A stretch of 64,000 nucleotides of DNA from the NCBI GenBank assembly GCA_039621445.1, contig CP154955.1, positions 14,447,307-14,511,306 of the forward strand, given 5' to 3'. Position 1 is the stretch's first letter. Every line of letters begins with the position of its first letter. The translations under genes and the position numbers were made by a program. This DNA comes from Euglena gracilis. Lineage: Eukaryota; Euglenida; Euglenophyceae; Euglenales. A model generated the notes under the pieces. That model was not told the origin of the DNA, did no database searches, and was given only the letters and a program-made list of their open reading frames with translations. Below are positions 33,929 to 45,119 of this stretch, piece after piece.

Positions 33929-35054
33929 TTAATCAGCAACCATTTCACACAAATCTTTTATCTCCGAACACCCAGACACCTCGGGCTTCGTACTCCCTCG
34001 AGGCAGACCGAGAAGGGAGGAAGGGACACCGAGGGCGAAGCACAAAGACCTTGTGAGGCCAGGCGTTGCTCGCTGGCGGTTTGTTGTGATTTGTTTTGGT
34101 GCGCTGGGTTAGGAGGTCCCGCTTAGTGCCGCCTCGCCGGAGTTGGCTGCATTGTCTCCGACGTGGCGACCGTGGCGCTGTTTCTTTCCCTGGGGGGTCC
34201 CCCCCCCCACCTCCCCCCTGGCCCCCATCTTCTGACCGAGGGCGTTTGAAGACAAACTTTCTTATATGGGTGGGGGGGTCGGGCTCACAAGGTCTTTGTG
34301 CTTCGCCCTCGGTGTCCCTTCCTCCCTTCTCGGTCTGCCTCGAGGGAGTACGAGACACCTCGGACTCCGCACTTTGCCATTGTGAGGCCAGATTGTGCGC
34401 TGAAAAAAGGGGGGCCAGGGCACTCTCCAAAGCACCTTGGGCACCAAGTCTTTGATAATGGGCTGTGAAAGCCTCCACCCCCTTCCACTGGCCAATTTCA
34501 CAAACTTCTTGGGCAGAAAGGCCCAGTTTTTTGAGTAAACCAACCCCTGCCCCTCTGGTGGAGTGGGGTCCCCAAACCTGGGGAGGTACCCCCTGTTTGG
34601 TCAAAAAGTCCTTGGTGATAGAAGCGATGGTATATGCCTTAATGGCTTTATAGGGGGGTTTTAACATAATTAACAGGGGGCCCCCAGGTTTCATAAAGAA
34701 ACGTGTTGCTGCTACATAAGACATCATCAAATGAAAAGGACTGATTTGGGGGCACTGGGGAATAGAGACAACTCTCTCCCACTTATGGAGTTTTTGCCCT
34801 TTACGTTTAATTTTGATGTAGGGTGCCCCCCCCCCCCAACACACTGATGGTTCTTTGGACCTGTGCCAAATCAGATGATGTTGGGACCGGAGGTGTATTT
34901 TTGCCCTTCGGGGCGCCGGCCGTGCCGAGCGGTTGGTAAAAAGGGAAAAAAACCGGGTGGTGAATCCCCCCGACCACTTGTGAGGGAAAGGAGTGGATTT
35001 TTGGTGGGGGAGAAGGCTAAGCCCGTTTGACTTGAGCAAGCCCCCCCCCCTCAA
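33929..35054 (-). pseudogene. Tyrosine recombinase of a mobile element, 5'-truncated and interrupted
   Basis: Minus-strand frame, 369 codons as it stands. Residues about 79-235 match the C-terminal catalytic part of tyrosine recombinases: a basic strand (IKIKRKGQKLHKWERV), a long helix (KAIKAYTIASITKDFLTKQ), the H-x-x-R box H164-S-T-R167, then W190 and the nucleophile-type Y200 in AHYQRLGA. The arrangement HSTRGAGVGLLKKLGLS resembles DIRS-, Ngaro- or Crypton-type enzymes rather than a phage integrase (family knowledge). No first catalytic Arg was found, so the N-terminus is probably lost, and no reverse transcriptase lies nearby. Codons about 235-356 come from the 369-bp insertion at 33,985-34,353; beyond it the original tail would have run to a TAA at 33,929-33,931. 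Remnant, probably inactive. Confidence 0.75.
33985..34353. mobile_element. 369-bp insertion with ~69-bp terminal inverted repeats
   Basis: The left end, 33,988-34,056 (TCGTACTCCCTCGAG...AAGACCTTGTGA), is repeated inverted at 34,285-34,353. The direct repeat GACACCTCGG flanks the whole at 33,975-33,984 and 34,354-34,363, a likely 10-bp target duplication. The inside (34,057-34,284) has a C run and no coding signal, so it is a non-autonomous element. It sits in the recombinase pseudogene. A single copy of its terminal repeat occurs at 60,740. Confidence 0.8.
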
Positions 35055-35129
35055 TGTGAAGGGTGGTGGTCATATTTGGAAAGGCCAGCAAAGCGTATTT
35101 TTGGTTTTTTTTAGGGGGAGCGCAAGACG

Positions 35130-35440
35130 GACGCCCTCCCACAGCTCTTCCCCCAAAAGAATTGTCCTGTTGGTGAAAAAATGGCCAAGGATGGTCAAAA
35201 GTTGTCAAAGCTGGCTGAAAATGGTCCCACAATGGTTCGGAATGGTCGAAAATGGCCCAGAAATAGGAGGGGGGGATTGATATCCCCATTTTTCCGCAAT
35301 CCTTGTGATTCTCTGGTCTGAAAAGGGATTGTGCAGAATCAGCCCCCTCAGGAAAATACAGTGAAATATGTGCTGAATCAGCCTTCAAAATCTGCGCTAA
35401 AATACACCAGTTGACCGACACTGCAATTTTCCACAATTTT
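35130..35440 (+). repeat. Fragment of the 1.55-kb repeat
   Basis: CTCCCACAGCTCTTCCCCCA, GGTGAAAAA and CAGGAAAATACAGTGAAATA match the array unit in order and orientation, with an insertion of GATTGATATCCCCATTTTTC text also found beside the truncated copy near 5,690. Confidence 0.85.
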
Positions 35441-36344
35441 TTCCCTTTCCGCAATTTTTCACATGAACCTAAGATAGATTGCGAAATAAGTTTTGGCCAT
35501 TCCTTGAACATTTCACAGGGAACCCAGGTGATTTTTGTTTTGATATTTTGTTGCAAGTTGTCTAAAAATTTGTCGAAATTTTCAAATTTTCAGTTTTTTG
35601 ACAAAAATTTGGAAGTTTCTAGGCTTCCCCCCCCCACAATTTCTGCTGGGGAGAAATTTTGCATTCTGAGACACATTTTACCTGATAGTTTTTGTTTGCC
35701 ATTTTCTGGAACTTTTACCCAAAAAAATTTCATATTTCCAGAATCAGCATGTTTCCAAAAATACAAAAATCATGCTTTTGGACCTTTTTGTTGTAAAAAA
35801 AAAAAACAGTGAACAATGGCCCAAAATTTACACCCATATATTGCAAAATGACCAAATTTGCGAATTTTATCTCAGTCTCCTCGAGCAGAAATGCGTACCT
35901 CCCCCCCCCCCCATGCCCAATGAACGCTCTTGCCCAATGAACAGGGGGTGTTCGCACCGTCAAGATTGTCACCATAATCCTTATCTACACAGAAATTGTA
36001 CCCCCATGCCCAATGAACGCCCCCCGTTCGGACCGTCTAGAATGTCACCTTAGTGTTCATTGGGCTTGGGGGGGGGGAGGTACACCCCCGACATCAATTT
36101 TTACGCAATGCTCTGCAATTATCCGCAATTTTTCCGCAATCTTTTTGGAAGGCCTCCGATATCAATCCCCCCCTTGCAGAAATGTGAATTGTGGCTGATG
36201 ATGGGCTGGAAGGGCTCGAAATGGCTTGAATTGACTTGCCAGGTGGGCAACCTGAGCGCGGCCCAAAATAGCCCACAATTTGGAGAAATCGCGTATTTTT
36301 CGCACATTGTTTTGTGCGTACGATACAGGAAATCTGATGGTGAC

Positions 36345-36425
36345 CTTGTTGTTATACCCAGCCTTGTGTGGACATCCTCTTTTTTGTCTCTACATCTCTT
36401 TCATTTTTGTGTTGGCTCTTCTTGG
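36345..36425 (+). repeat. Short fragment of the 1.55-kb repeat
   Basis: About 80 bp, from GTTATACCCAGCCTTGTGTG to GTGTTGGCTCTTC, nearly identical to the array. This part corresponds to the beginning of the minus-strand protein-like segment of the unit. Confidence 0.9.
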
Positions 36426-36996
36426 TGACCTCTGTCTTGAAGCCGTTGGATTTTGCTCCCATTTACCGGAGACCTTCCTTATTTGAATGACACATTGGTA
36501 TACCACTTTGGTCTGCGGCGCCATTTTAAATCGTCCTCCAAACTTTGTGTCGTTAAATCCCTGCTAGGATCTTTTCCAGGCAATATAAAGAAGTTCCCCA
36601 AAGCTTACGTGTTGCGGGATATCCCTTATCCTGTTTGACCGAAGAGGGGTGGTCCGGACCTCCACCCTCCTCCCTATGCCCCCCCCACCCCAGAGTTGCA
36701 GGAAGGTGAAGGGGGCAAGGGGGTAGAAGCCTTCCGCCCACCGGCAATGAGGGCGCGAAAGAAGAAAGACAGAATTTGGGCCTGGGAATCAACACATCTT
36801 GAAAAAAGGAATCCACTCTACATCACCTGCAAGGATTTCGGGGATTCCCATGCAGGATCAGCCAATCTCAAAGGTGATGACAGTTTGTCAAGTTTGTCAG
36901 AATTTGTAGTGTGTAACAATTTCCTGCGCGGGGATGTATTGCGCACAGATGCCAACAAATGTAACAGACACATATATTACAACATGCACACAGATG

Positions 36997-37033
<37 letters not shown>

Positions 37034-37035
37034 CG
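36997..37035. repeat. AC dinucleotide microsatellite
   Basis: About 16 AC units with GC interruptions, in the upstream region of lipase copy A. Confidence 0.95.
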
Positions 37036-37308
37036 CACAATATGATGCAAAGAAGATTTCTGAACATGAAGACATGTGCAGGCAAAGCACGGTGCCGACG
37101 CACGCACGCACGCACCCACCGTCCACCCACACTCCGCATTTCGGGTGGATGAGCAGAAAGTGCAGGGTGAGACCACCACACCCCCACCAGGCTTTTCCCA
37201 GACATCCCTGGGGTGTACGGGAATTGATTGTTTTGTCGGCCTGACCTGCCCTCTCTCAGCGCACGGCGTTCATCTCCGCAGCTCCGACGCGCGGGCCCCA
37301 CCCGCCGC

Positions 37309-37443
37309 ATGCGCCGCCTGGTGGTTGGCCTCTGCCTGGTCGTCCGCCTCGCCAGCCCCGCGGGGCCGCCCGAGACCGCGCCACGGGACGACCCCAACGG
37401 CTGCTTCTGGACCGGGTGCCACCTGGGCGGCCAGGGCCCCTCT
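37309..37443 (+). CDS. Lipase A exon 1: leader and first cysteines
   Basis: ATG at 37,309 begins MRRLVVGLCLVVRLASPAG, a plausible signal peptide, followed by RDDPNGCFWTGCHLGGQG. The same DDP(N/S)GC(F/Y)WTGC block follows the leader in copy B. The donor is either CCCTCT|GTCCCA (37,443) or TGTCGGTGG|GTATTA (37,467, adding PPPKCRW); both keep phase 0. Confidence 0.75.
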
Positions 37444-40400
37444 GTCCCACCCCCCAAGTGTCGGTGGGTATTAGACGACACCACATTCTGGGAGCCACCA
37501 GTGGCCCACCAGTGGTTTCGTGTCAGACCACTCAGGGTTGGTCATTTATTTGCTCTTTTTTTTATTTATTCGGGTGACTGGAAGATGATTTCTCAGAAGG
37601 TTTTTCGAGTTGTATTTCTCTTTCTCTTTCCGCACACTCGGAATGCTTCGGACATTAAAAACAATTGGAACCAAATTTCATCATATTGTGCAAATGGATG
37701 TGAATGGTTGTAAGGATTCTTACATACCATTCTTTCCATTGTGTGCGTCCAAAAAAAGATATGCCATTTTTGTACAAGTTGTAAAAATGTTTTGTCCTCC
37801 CCCTTTCCAGGAACACAATGGCTGAGCATCGTTCTGGGGTTTGGTGCCCATCCTCAGACTGATAGGTCTCTGCCGGCGGGTGCCCGTCCTGGTATGAGAG
37901 GGTGGAGGAGCGCCACTGCTCTTTCTTGGGGCCGTATTCCGAACACTGCTGCCCCTCAGGTCCCTCGTTGCAGCCTGCCTGCATGACTCAGATGCATGAG
38001 GTGCGTGGTGTGCATGGAGGAACCCACTCTGGACCAGGAAACTGCCTCCAAAGTAAAGGTGTCAACTTTTTGCAGAGGCATGTCAGAGACCTTGGAGTGG
38101 GTTGCTGACAACAAACAAGCACCAAACAACAGGCAACACGACACACACGATGCAACATAAACACACAAAGTATATCACACAACACACAATGCACAAAATG
38201 AAACACAACACGCAGCACACAAACCACCAGCAACACACAGCCAGGATGAAATTTAAGGCCCCCGGGGAACATGGCCAAATGTGCCTGGGGCCAAGGCACT
38301 TCCGGCGTCGAAGGCACCAGAAGCTCAGAGAAGCCCATTTTGGAAAATTTTTGGGTCCACGAGCACGCAGGCGCCGACCAGGGGGGGATAGTGCCTCCTG
38401 CCCAGGCACTCCGGGCCCCCGACGTGGGGTCAGTATCACCTTCCAATTCATCCTGGTTGTGTGTCGTTGGTTGTTTGTAGGCTGTGCGTTGTGTTTTATT
38501 GTATATTGTTTGTGTTGTATTTTGTTGCATGGTGTGCGTCGTGTTGCACGTTGTTGGTTGCTTGTTTGTTGTCAGCGACCCATTACAAGGTCTCTGACAC
38601 CCCGAGACCCTTTCCCGGTGGGTCGAATTCAGCCCGCACAACAAACACATCCAGCTTACCACCGCATCCACCCCCCGTCTTTTCCGGCCCCACAGTGACG
38701 TGCCCGGCCCCCACCCCGCCCACGGGCTGGGAGGTGGGGGCGGATTGCCGGCGGTTCTACAACAAGGACGCGGACACGTGCCCCGTGCGGTGCGGGCCGG
38801 GCCGGGGTGTACGGGATTCCCCGCAACCCTATGGGCAGGGTTTGATATAAGGAGGGCGTACATGGTTTAGGTGGGGGGGGTGTCCCCCCCCCCCCCCCCC
38901 CCTCCTGGCCCGCAGGGAGGGTCCGGACCACCCCCCCCCACCTGCAAGGGGGGTCCGGACCGACCCTGGGGGGCAAAAATTGACCCCCCCCCAAAAAAAG
39001 GGTCAATGTTTTCCTCCGGCGCTTTGCGCCGAAAATTTTTTGCATTTTTGGCACATTTTTGCCCAAAAAGTGCCCAAAATGGCACTTTTGGTCGTTTTGG
39101 GGGGTCAAAAATTTTCGGCCCGGCGCTTCGCGCCGGGCCGAAAATTTGGCCACCCTGACCGCGCACCTGTTTAGGTGGGGGGGGGTGTCCCCCCCCCCCC
39201 CCCCACCCCCTCCTGGCCCGCAGGGAGGGTCCGGACCACCCCCCCCCCAACTGTCCTTATATCGAACCCTGCCTATGGGTGGTGGGTGGGGGAACCCCCA
39301 CCAGGCCGTCCCATATTTCTGGGGGTGCCGGTTTTTAATTTTTTTCAAATCTTTCAATTTTATTTTGAAATTTGAAATTGGAGTTCTGATTTTTTCTGTC
39401 GGCGCCTTCGGACCTTACCTTCCCGTACAGCCCTGAGGCCGGGGCTGGCCGGGGACCCGTCTGCGGAGTGTGCCGAAAACGGGACGTGGGCATTTGAGGG
39501 GGCCTGCCGAGCCGGGCTAGGTCTGTGTGTCTGCTTTTGGGTTGTGTCCTTTAAGACAAAGGGCGGGGGGTCACAAAAGTTTGTGTTTTTTTTTTGGTTT
39601 TTTTTTCGACCTTGGAAGAATTTGCATTTTTTTTGTGTTTGTGTTTTTTTGCGGTTTTTTGTGTCGCGTTTTTCGAGGGTCCATGTTGTGCCCCCCCCCC
39701 CCCCCGTTGGACAGAGGGTGGGTCTTGGGGAGCCATTTTGGCGATTAATTTGGGGCGTTGTTCCGACATGCCACTGTGAGGGCTCATGGACTCGAGATTG
39801 ATTCAACGGGCATTTTTCTTCAAAACTGTAGCTTGAGTCGACGTTTTCAGGCTTGTCAGTTCTGCGAAGTGCTGTATTGGTTGGTCATCAGTCGAATGTT
39901 CAAGTGTGTTGAATAGCAGTGGCGAGCTGAAGCCTTTGGTGCCTTATCACCCCTCTGCCTGTGTTATTTCTTTTTCCTCTTCAATGCTCAATGCCCATGG
40001 AAAGGGCAGTGTAATTATTCACTCGACCATTTGGCCTCAACCACGTGGGCTCAACCGTCTCCTCCACCCAGGAGGCACTGCCCCTTCAGCCGATTTCCCC
40101 ACGCTGTTGCTGTATGCCCTGCGCTGCTTCGCCACGTACAGCCCCCGCTCGCAGGTGTGCGTTGTGTGCGAGCTGTGTCTTGTGCCTTGCGACGGTACCA
40201 TGCTTAAGTCGCCGTGTCTGTGTGGTTTGAATATATTCAATGATTGTTTAAATGGAAAGCAATGGTGCCCGCAGTTCAAGGAAATTTCCAGGGGAAATGC
40301 AAAAAGAAGAGATAAAATACCAAAGAAATTATCAGTTGAAACACTCCCGCACGTATGCACACCGACAGATCGAGTCGGGCAACTTCTCCGCCAACGTCCC

Positions 40401-43400
40401 GGTCTTCGACAACCGGTCCCGCTCCCGGACGTACGTGGCGGGCAACAGCACCCTCTTTGTGGATTACTGGCGCGATGGCACTCCCAGTCGGCCTTTCTGT
40501 TGTGTGTGTGTGTGTGCGCGCGCGCGCGTGTGTGTGTGTGTGTGTGTGTGTGCTGTGTGTATGTCTTTGGTGTGCCCTGCCAGTGGTAGAAGGCCTGCTG
40601 CCCACACAGTGGGTGGCAATCCATGCAGGCGTGGCCTGGGCCTGGCTTCCTGAGCACTTTGTGGGATGGGTGGCGGGCATTGCTGTAGATGATTTTGGCA
40701 TTGTCAATTCTCTTTTTCGTTCATGTATTCTGGTCTGGTAGATATGTTTATCTATGAAAAAAAATTGTGTTCCCCCCATACCCCCCCATACCCCACCCCA
40801 TACACGTGACATCTGGTTGATGCTCTTTCCGATGCATCATTTTGTGGGCGAATAAGGGGGGACCTATCAAACTCTTCGAGTGCCCAGGGGGGGGGGGGCT
40901 ACCTCCCCTCCCTGGCAAGAAAAATAACCTCATCTGTGTCTACCAATATATTTTGTGGGTAAATTGCGCAACCTATTGAACTGTTCGAGTGCCCGTGCCC
41001 CCCCAAGAACCCTCGGCAAGAAAATAAACCTCATCTGTGTCCACCGCCTTATTTTGTGGGCAAACCAGGGGACTTGTTAAACCCCCATACCCCCCATACC
41101 CCCCATACCCACCCATAACCCCCAGGTGTGGAGGCCCCACTTCATATCATTTCTGGGTCAAGCGGGTTGACAAGGAGGCACTTGGCAAATTGAGGGGGGA
41201 TTGAGTCGGATGGTGTTTGCCTTGGGGGGGGGGGGTTGTGGGGGTTGGCCATGGCCAGCTGGGTTGCCCCACTTGTTCGTCCTCGATCAAGTCTCTCCTC
41301 GTCCTTGGTCGTGGGGTTTGACCGAGGCGACCATGGTCGACCCTCACCCAAAAACTGAAATGAAGGCACCCCATCCACCTCAAAGCCGGATATTAAGGCA
41401 CCATCAAATATGACCACAGTGGGACATAATAGCAGAGAACAGTAACCACATTAAGCACCAGATCAAGCGTTTTTTAAAAAGAAAAGATGTTTCCATAATA
41501 ATAAAAAAACTGCAAGAATTGCCTCCCATGTCCAACGGCCAATGATTTCTGTCCTCCACTGGGGTGGTCTTTGGACATGGGATTCTGACCAGAATGGTGA
41601 CCTCTGACCTGGGGGGGGGGGGGGGCGGCATTAGTAATTGGACACGGGGGCGTTGGGCACAGGGGGGGGGGGGGGGATGGGGGGGGGGGCATGTGGGGGG
41701 GTATTGGGCCTCACTTTGTTCCATGACTCCCTTGGGCGCCAGGGCAGTGGGGCAGTCACACCGGAAGGGTGGTACAGGGTTCCATATAAGGAGTGCGTGC
41801 TGGGTTAGGTGGGGGTCCCTCCCCCTCCTAGACCGGGGGAGGACCCCCAGTCTGTGACATAGATTCATTTAACACCTGTGTGGTCCCTCCCCCCGTGGGG
41901 GGTTTCAAGAGTGAAGAGTGGGTGCGCGGGTTGGGACCCGGACCATTTCACGCCATTTTTTTCAGGATGGGGGATATCCCCAACCCCCCATCCTGGACCA
42001 GGGGTCCAACCCCCCCCCACCTGCTTTATCAAACTCTGGGGTGGTGAATCCATTCACGCCTCTGTGTATTTTTCTTTGCGTGCAGGCGGTGTTGACTTCG
42101 TGGGTGGCACCTTCAGCGATGCAGGGCGATTCGGGCATTCTTTGGCTTTAGCTGTACATTTTTCAGCCATTTTGGCCACATTTGACCATTTTTGGCCAGT
42201 TTTGGCCTCTTTTGGAAATCTCTTGCCACTCTTTTGGGACTTTTGGCCATTTTGGGTCACTTTTGGCCCTGTTTGGCCCCTTTTGCCCATTTTGACCATT
42301 TCACCCTTTTTTTCCCATTGCTTTATTTTTTTCCATTTTTGCCCACTTTTTGTCTTTTTAGACCATTTTCTCCTGCTTTGGGCTATTTTTGGCCATTTTT
42401 AGGCACTCTTCTCATTTTTGGTTGATTTTTGGCTGGTTTTTGGCCATTTTTTGGCCCATTTGGCCCGAGTGCAACTCCAGTGGGTGGCAGTAGGTAGTAA
42501 GCTCCAGATGCGGGTAATGGAGCACGGGATGTGGGCACTGGAGCGGATACAGGGATACTGGAGAAGATGTGGAGATGTAGGTGCTGGAGCGGATGCAGGT
42601 CATAATCAACCAAAAGTGACCGAAAGTGGCCAAAAGTTGGACAAATCAAAGCGGCAAAAAAGCAACACAAAAGGGCCAAAAGTAACCACAAGCAATCGAT
42701 TACAACCAATCAGCAAAAGGGCGCCATTGAGAACCTCAAAGGCAATGCAGGGCGATACGGGGCGTTCCTTGGTGGTCGGAATTCTGGAAGACGTGTGGGT
42801 GGGTTTATGGGGGGGGTTGGTGGGTTGAGTGGGTAGTTGGCTGGTTTGGTGGGTTTGGGGGGGGGGGTGGGGGACGGGCTGGGGGGATGTAAGCCCCACC
42901 CCCCACTTACAAACCCTCCTCCTCGGGCCCACCAACCAAACTGGGATTTATAACCACCCCCTGGGGAAGAAAAGTGAAAGCCGACGGGGACGATTTTTTT
43001 GGCTGCAAACCACCCAAAAACTGATTTTTTGGCAACTTTTTGAGACCAGCAATCATCAAAAACACCATTTTTGTCCAAATTTGCCGAAAATTGCCAATTT
43101 AGGGGTTTCAGGGTCATTTTAGGGGGTCGGATTTTCACCAACAATTCCGGGACCAATAAACCTCAGGGGGTTTATAAGTGGGGGGGATGCACCCCCGTGT
43201 GCATTTGCGTGTCCCTCAAGTCAGTCTTTGAGTGGCGGGTTCGTTGGGGTGGCCACGGCTGTCGCAGAGGAAGCGTGACAAGGATGGACTGGTGGCAGGT
43301 GTGGCATTTTGCACACGACATTGGGAGGGGGACATAAAGTGCCTTTCCGTCTGAGACGGAACGTTCCATTTTCCCCTCCTTGGTTGTTTTTTATTTACCG

Positions 43401-45087
43401 CAGCCTGACGTTCAATTTTTTATTCAACTTCTGGAGGGGGGAAATTTTTGAACGGGAAGAGTTGTTGTGGAAATAATCCTGGACAAAATTTTGCTCAGGA
43501 TTTTTTCTGCTGGTTTAAGAATCTGCCCAGGATTTTTCGCGGAAAATTTAAGGAATATCTTTTCCTCCAAATAATTTTAATGATTTCTTTTGGTGCTTCT
43601 CTCCGATTCTTGGAATGCATTTTTGTCACAAATCACCTGTTAGATGGTGCACTGGTCATCCAAAATGAAAGAACGTCCTCTTTGCTTTTTTTTTTGCAAA
43701 TTCGAGTTAATGATTTCACCATTTTTTGAATGTTGGATTTACAAAAACCTGGGGATTTTAATGTGAATTCTGAGTGATTTTTTTTGACAAAGGTGTTCAC
43801 AAGATTTTTTGTCCATTTTTTCCCCACCCATCACGAGACTTTCACCCCAGCCATTTCCCCAGCATCTCAAGTATCCAATATTTTCCTGACAGATTTTTTC
43901 CCGTTGACAGTTGTTCCCAATCAGATTTTTACCCCCTCTGATGACAGCACAGTAACACATAGTGTCGTGAGATTTTTCTCTCTTTTTTTAAGGAACAGTA
44001 CCCCCAAAAAAGTTATTGTATTTGTGTCTGGTGGTTCTCTGTATTGGTCGACATAGCCCCAACTCAATCAAGCAATCTATCAACGGCTCCAGTTCTGTCT
44101 TCGAACAGGCTCCAGTTTTGTTCCTCGGCCCTGCTCTCGCTCAGGATTTCAACGTCCCACTGGACTACGACGAGCAGGGCTGCACAATCCCTCCAACCCA
44201 ATGGGGGGTGGGTAGGGGGTCGATCACCCCCCCCATCCCCATCCTGGTGGGGGGTCCATGGGGATGGGGGGGGGGGGGTCGATCCCCTGGCCTTCCCGTT
44301 TTTACGGCAGCCCCGATTTTTTGTCAAAGTTTTCCTTGCACAGGTGCCGTGGTGGGTGGGGGGGGCGACCATCCCCCACCACGCCTGCCCGCGCTGCCCT
44401 GAGGACGAGGTGGTGGGCCTCATGCTGCACCGGGGCTTCCTGCGGCACGCCACAGCCGTGCTGGACCACCTGCCTGCCCTGCTGGGTGTGTGTGACAGAA
44501 TTACCACTATTCTTCCCCCCTTTTTATGAGACCTGGGATTCGTCTGGGGGGGGGTCAATCTACCTGCTTGGGACAAAAATGGCTGAAATCAATGAATTTT
44601 GGCCAGTTTTCAAAAGAAATACCAGCGGCTTCGGCTCAAGTTTGGCCCCCTGGGGGGTCCAGGGCACGGTTCGATATCGCTGGTGGTGGTCTCCATCCCC
44701 GTCTGCACAGTGGCGGTCTCAGTGACCAATTTTCGGTCTAGCTCAGAGCGCCGGGCTGAAAAAGTTTGCCTTGGCGTGAAATGACAGATCCACACCACTT
44801 GGGTGGATTTTGGATGGATCAGACGGGGGAAGCATGCAAACCGCCAAATCCCTGCATCAGTGTGGTGGTGGATTCCACAGCCACCGCTTCCCGCCCACGG
44901 CATTTCAGATGTTCATATTTCTTCCATGTTATTTTATTACATAAATAATTTTTATTTGATGAATGATTTTAAATTTGGTATTTTTTATTTATTTATTTAT
45001 TTATTTATTTATTTTTTTATTTATTGTTTTATTTATTTTATTTATTTATTTATTTATTTATTTTTTTATTTTTTTATTTATTTATTT

Positions 45088-45119
<32 letters not shown>

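Larger units (their letters stand above)
35055..37308. other. Intergenic DNA upstream of lipase copy A
   Basis: Holds 1.55-kb repeat fragments (35,130-35,440; 36,345-36,425) and a pair of AATGAACGC(C/T)C words near C runs (35,905-36,060). An unsupported 61-codon frame lies at 36,453-36,638 (+). An AC microsatellite lies at 36,997-37,035. A promoter for copy A must lie here or nearer, but I see no convincing core element. Confidence 0.5.

Noticed and set aside
42086-42122. Extra lipase A exon reading GVDFVGGTFSDAG
   Set aside because: The GGT motif is tempting as an oxyanion segment, but no counterpart exists in copy B and exon 7 at 44,116 fits better in phase and pattern.
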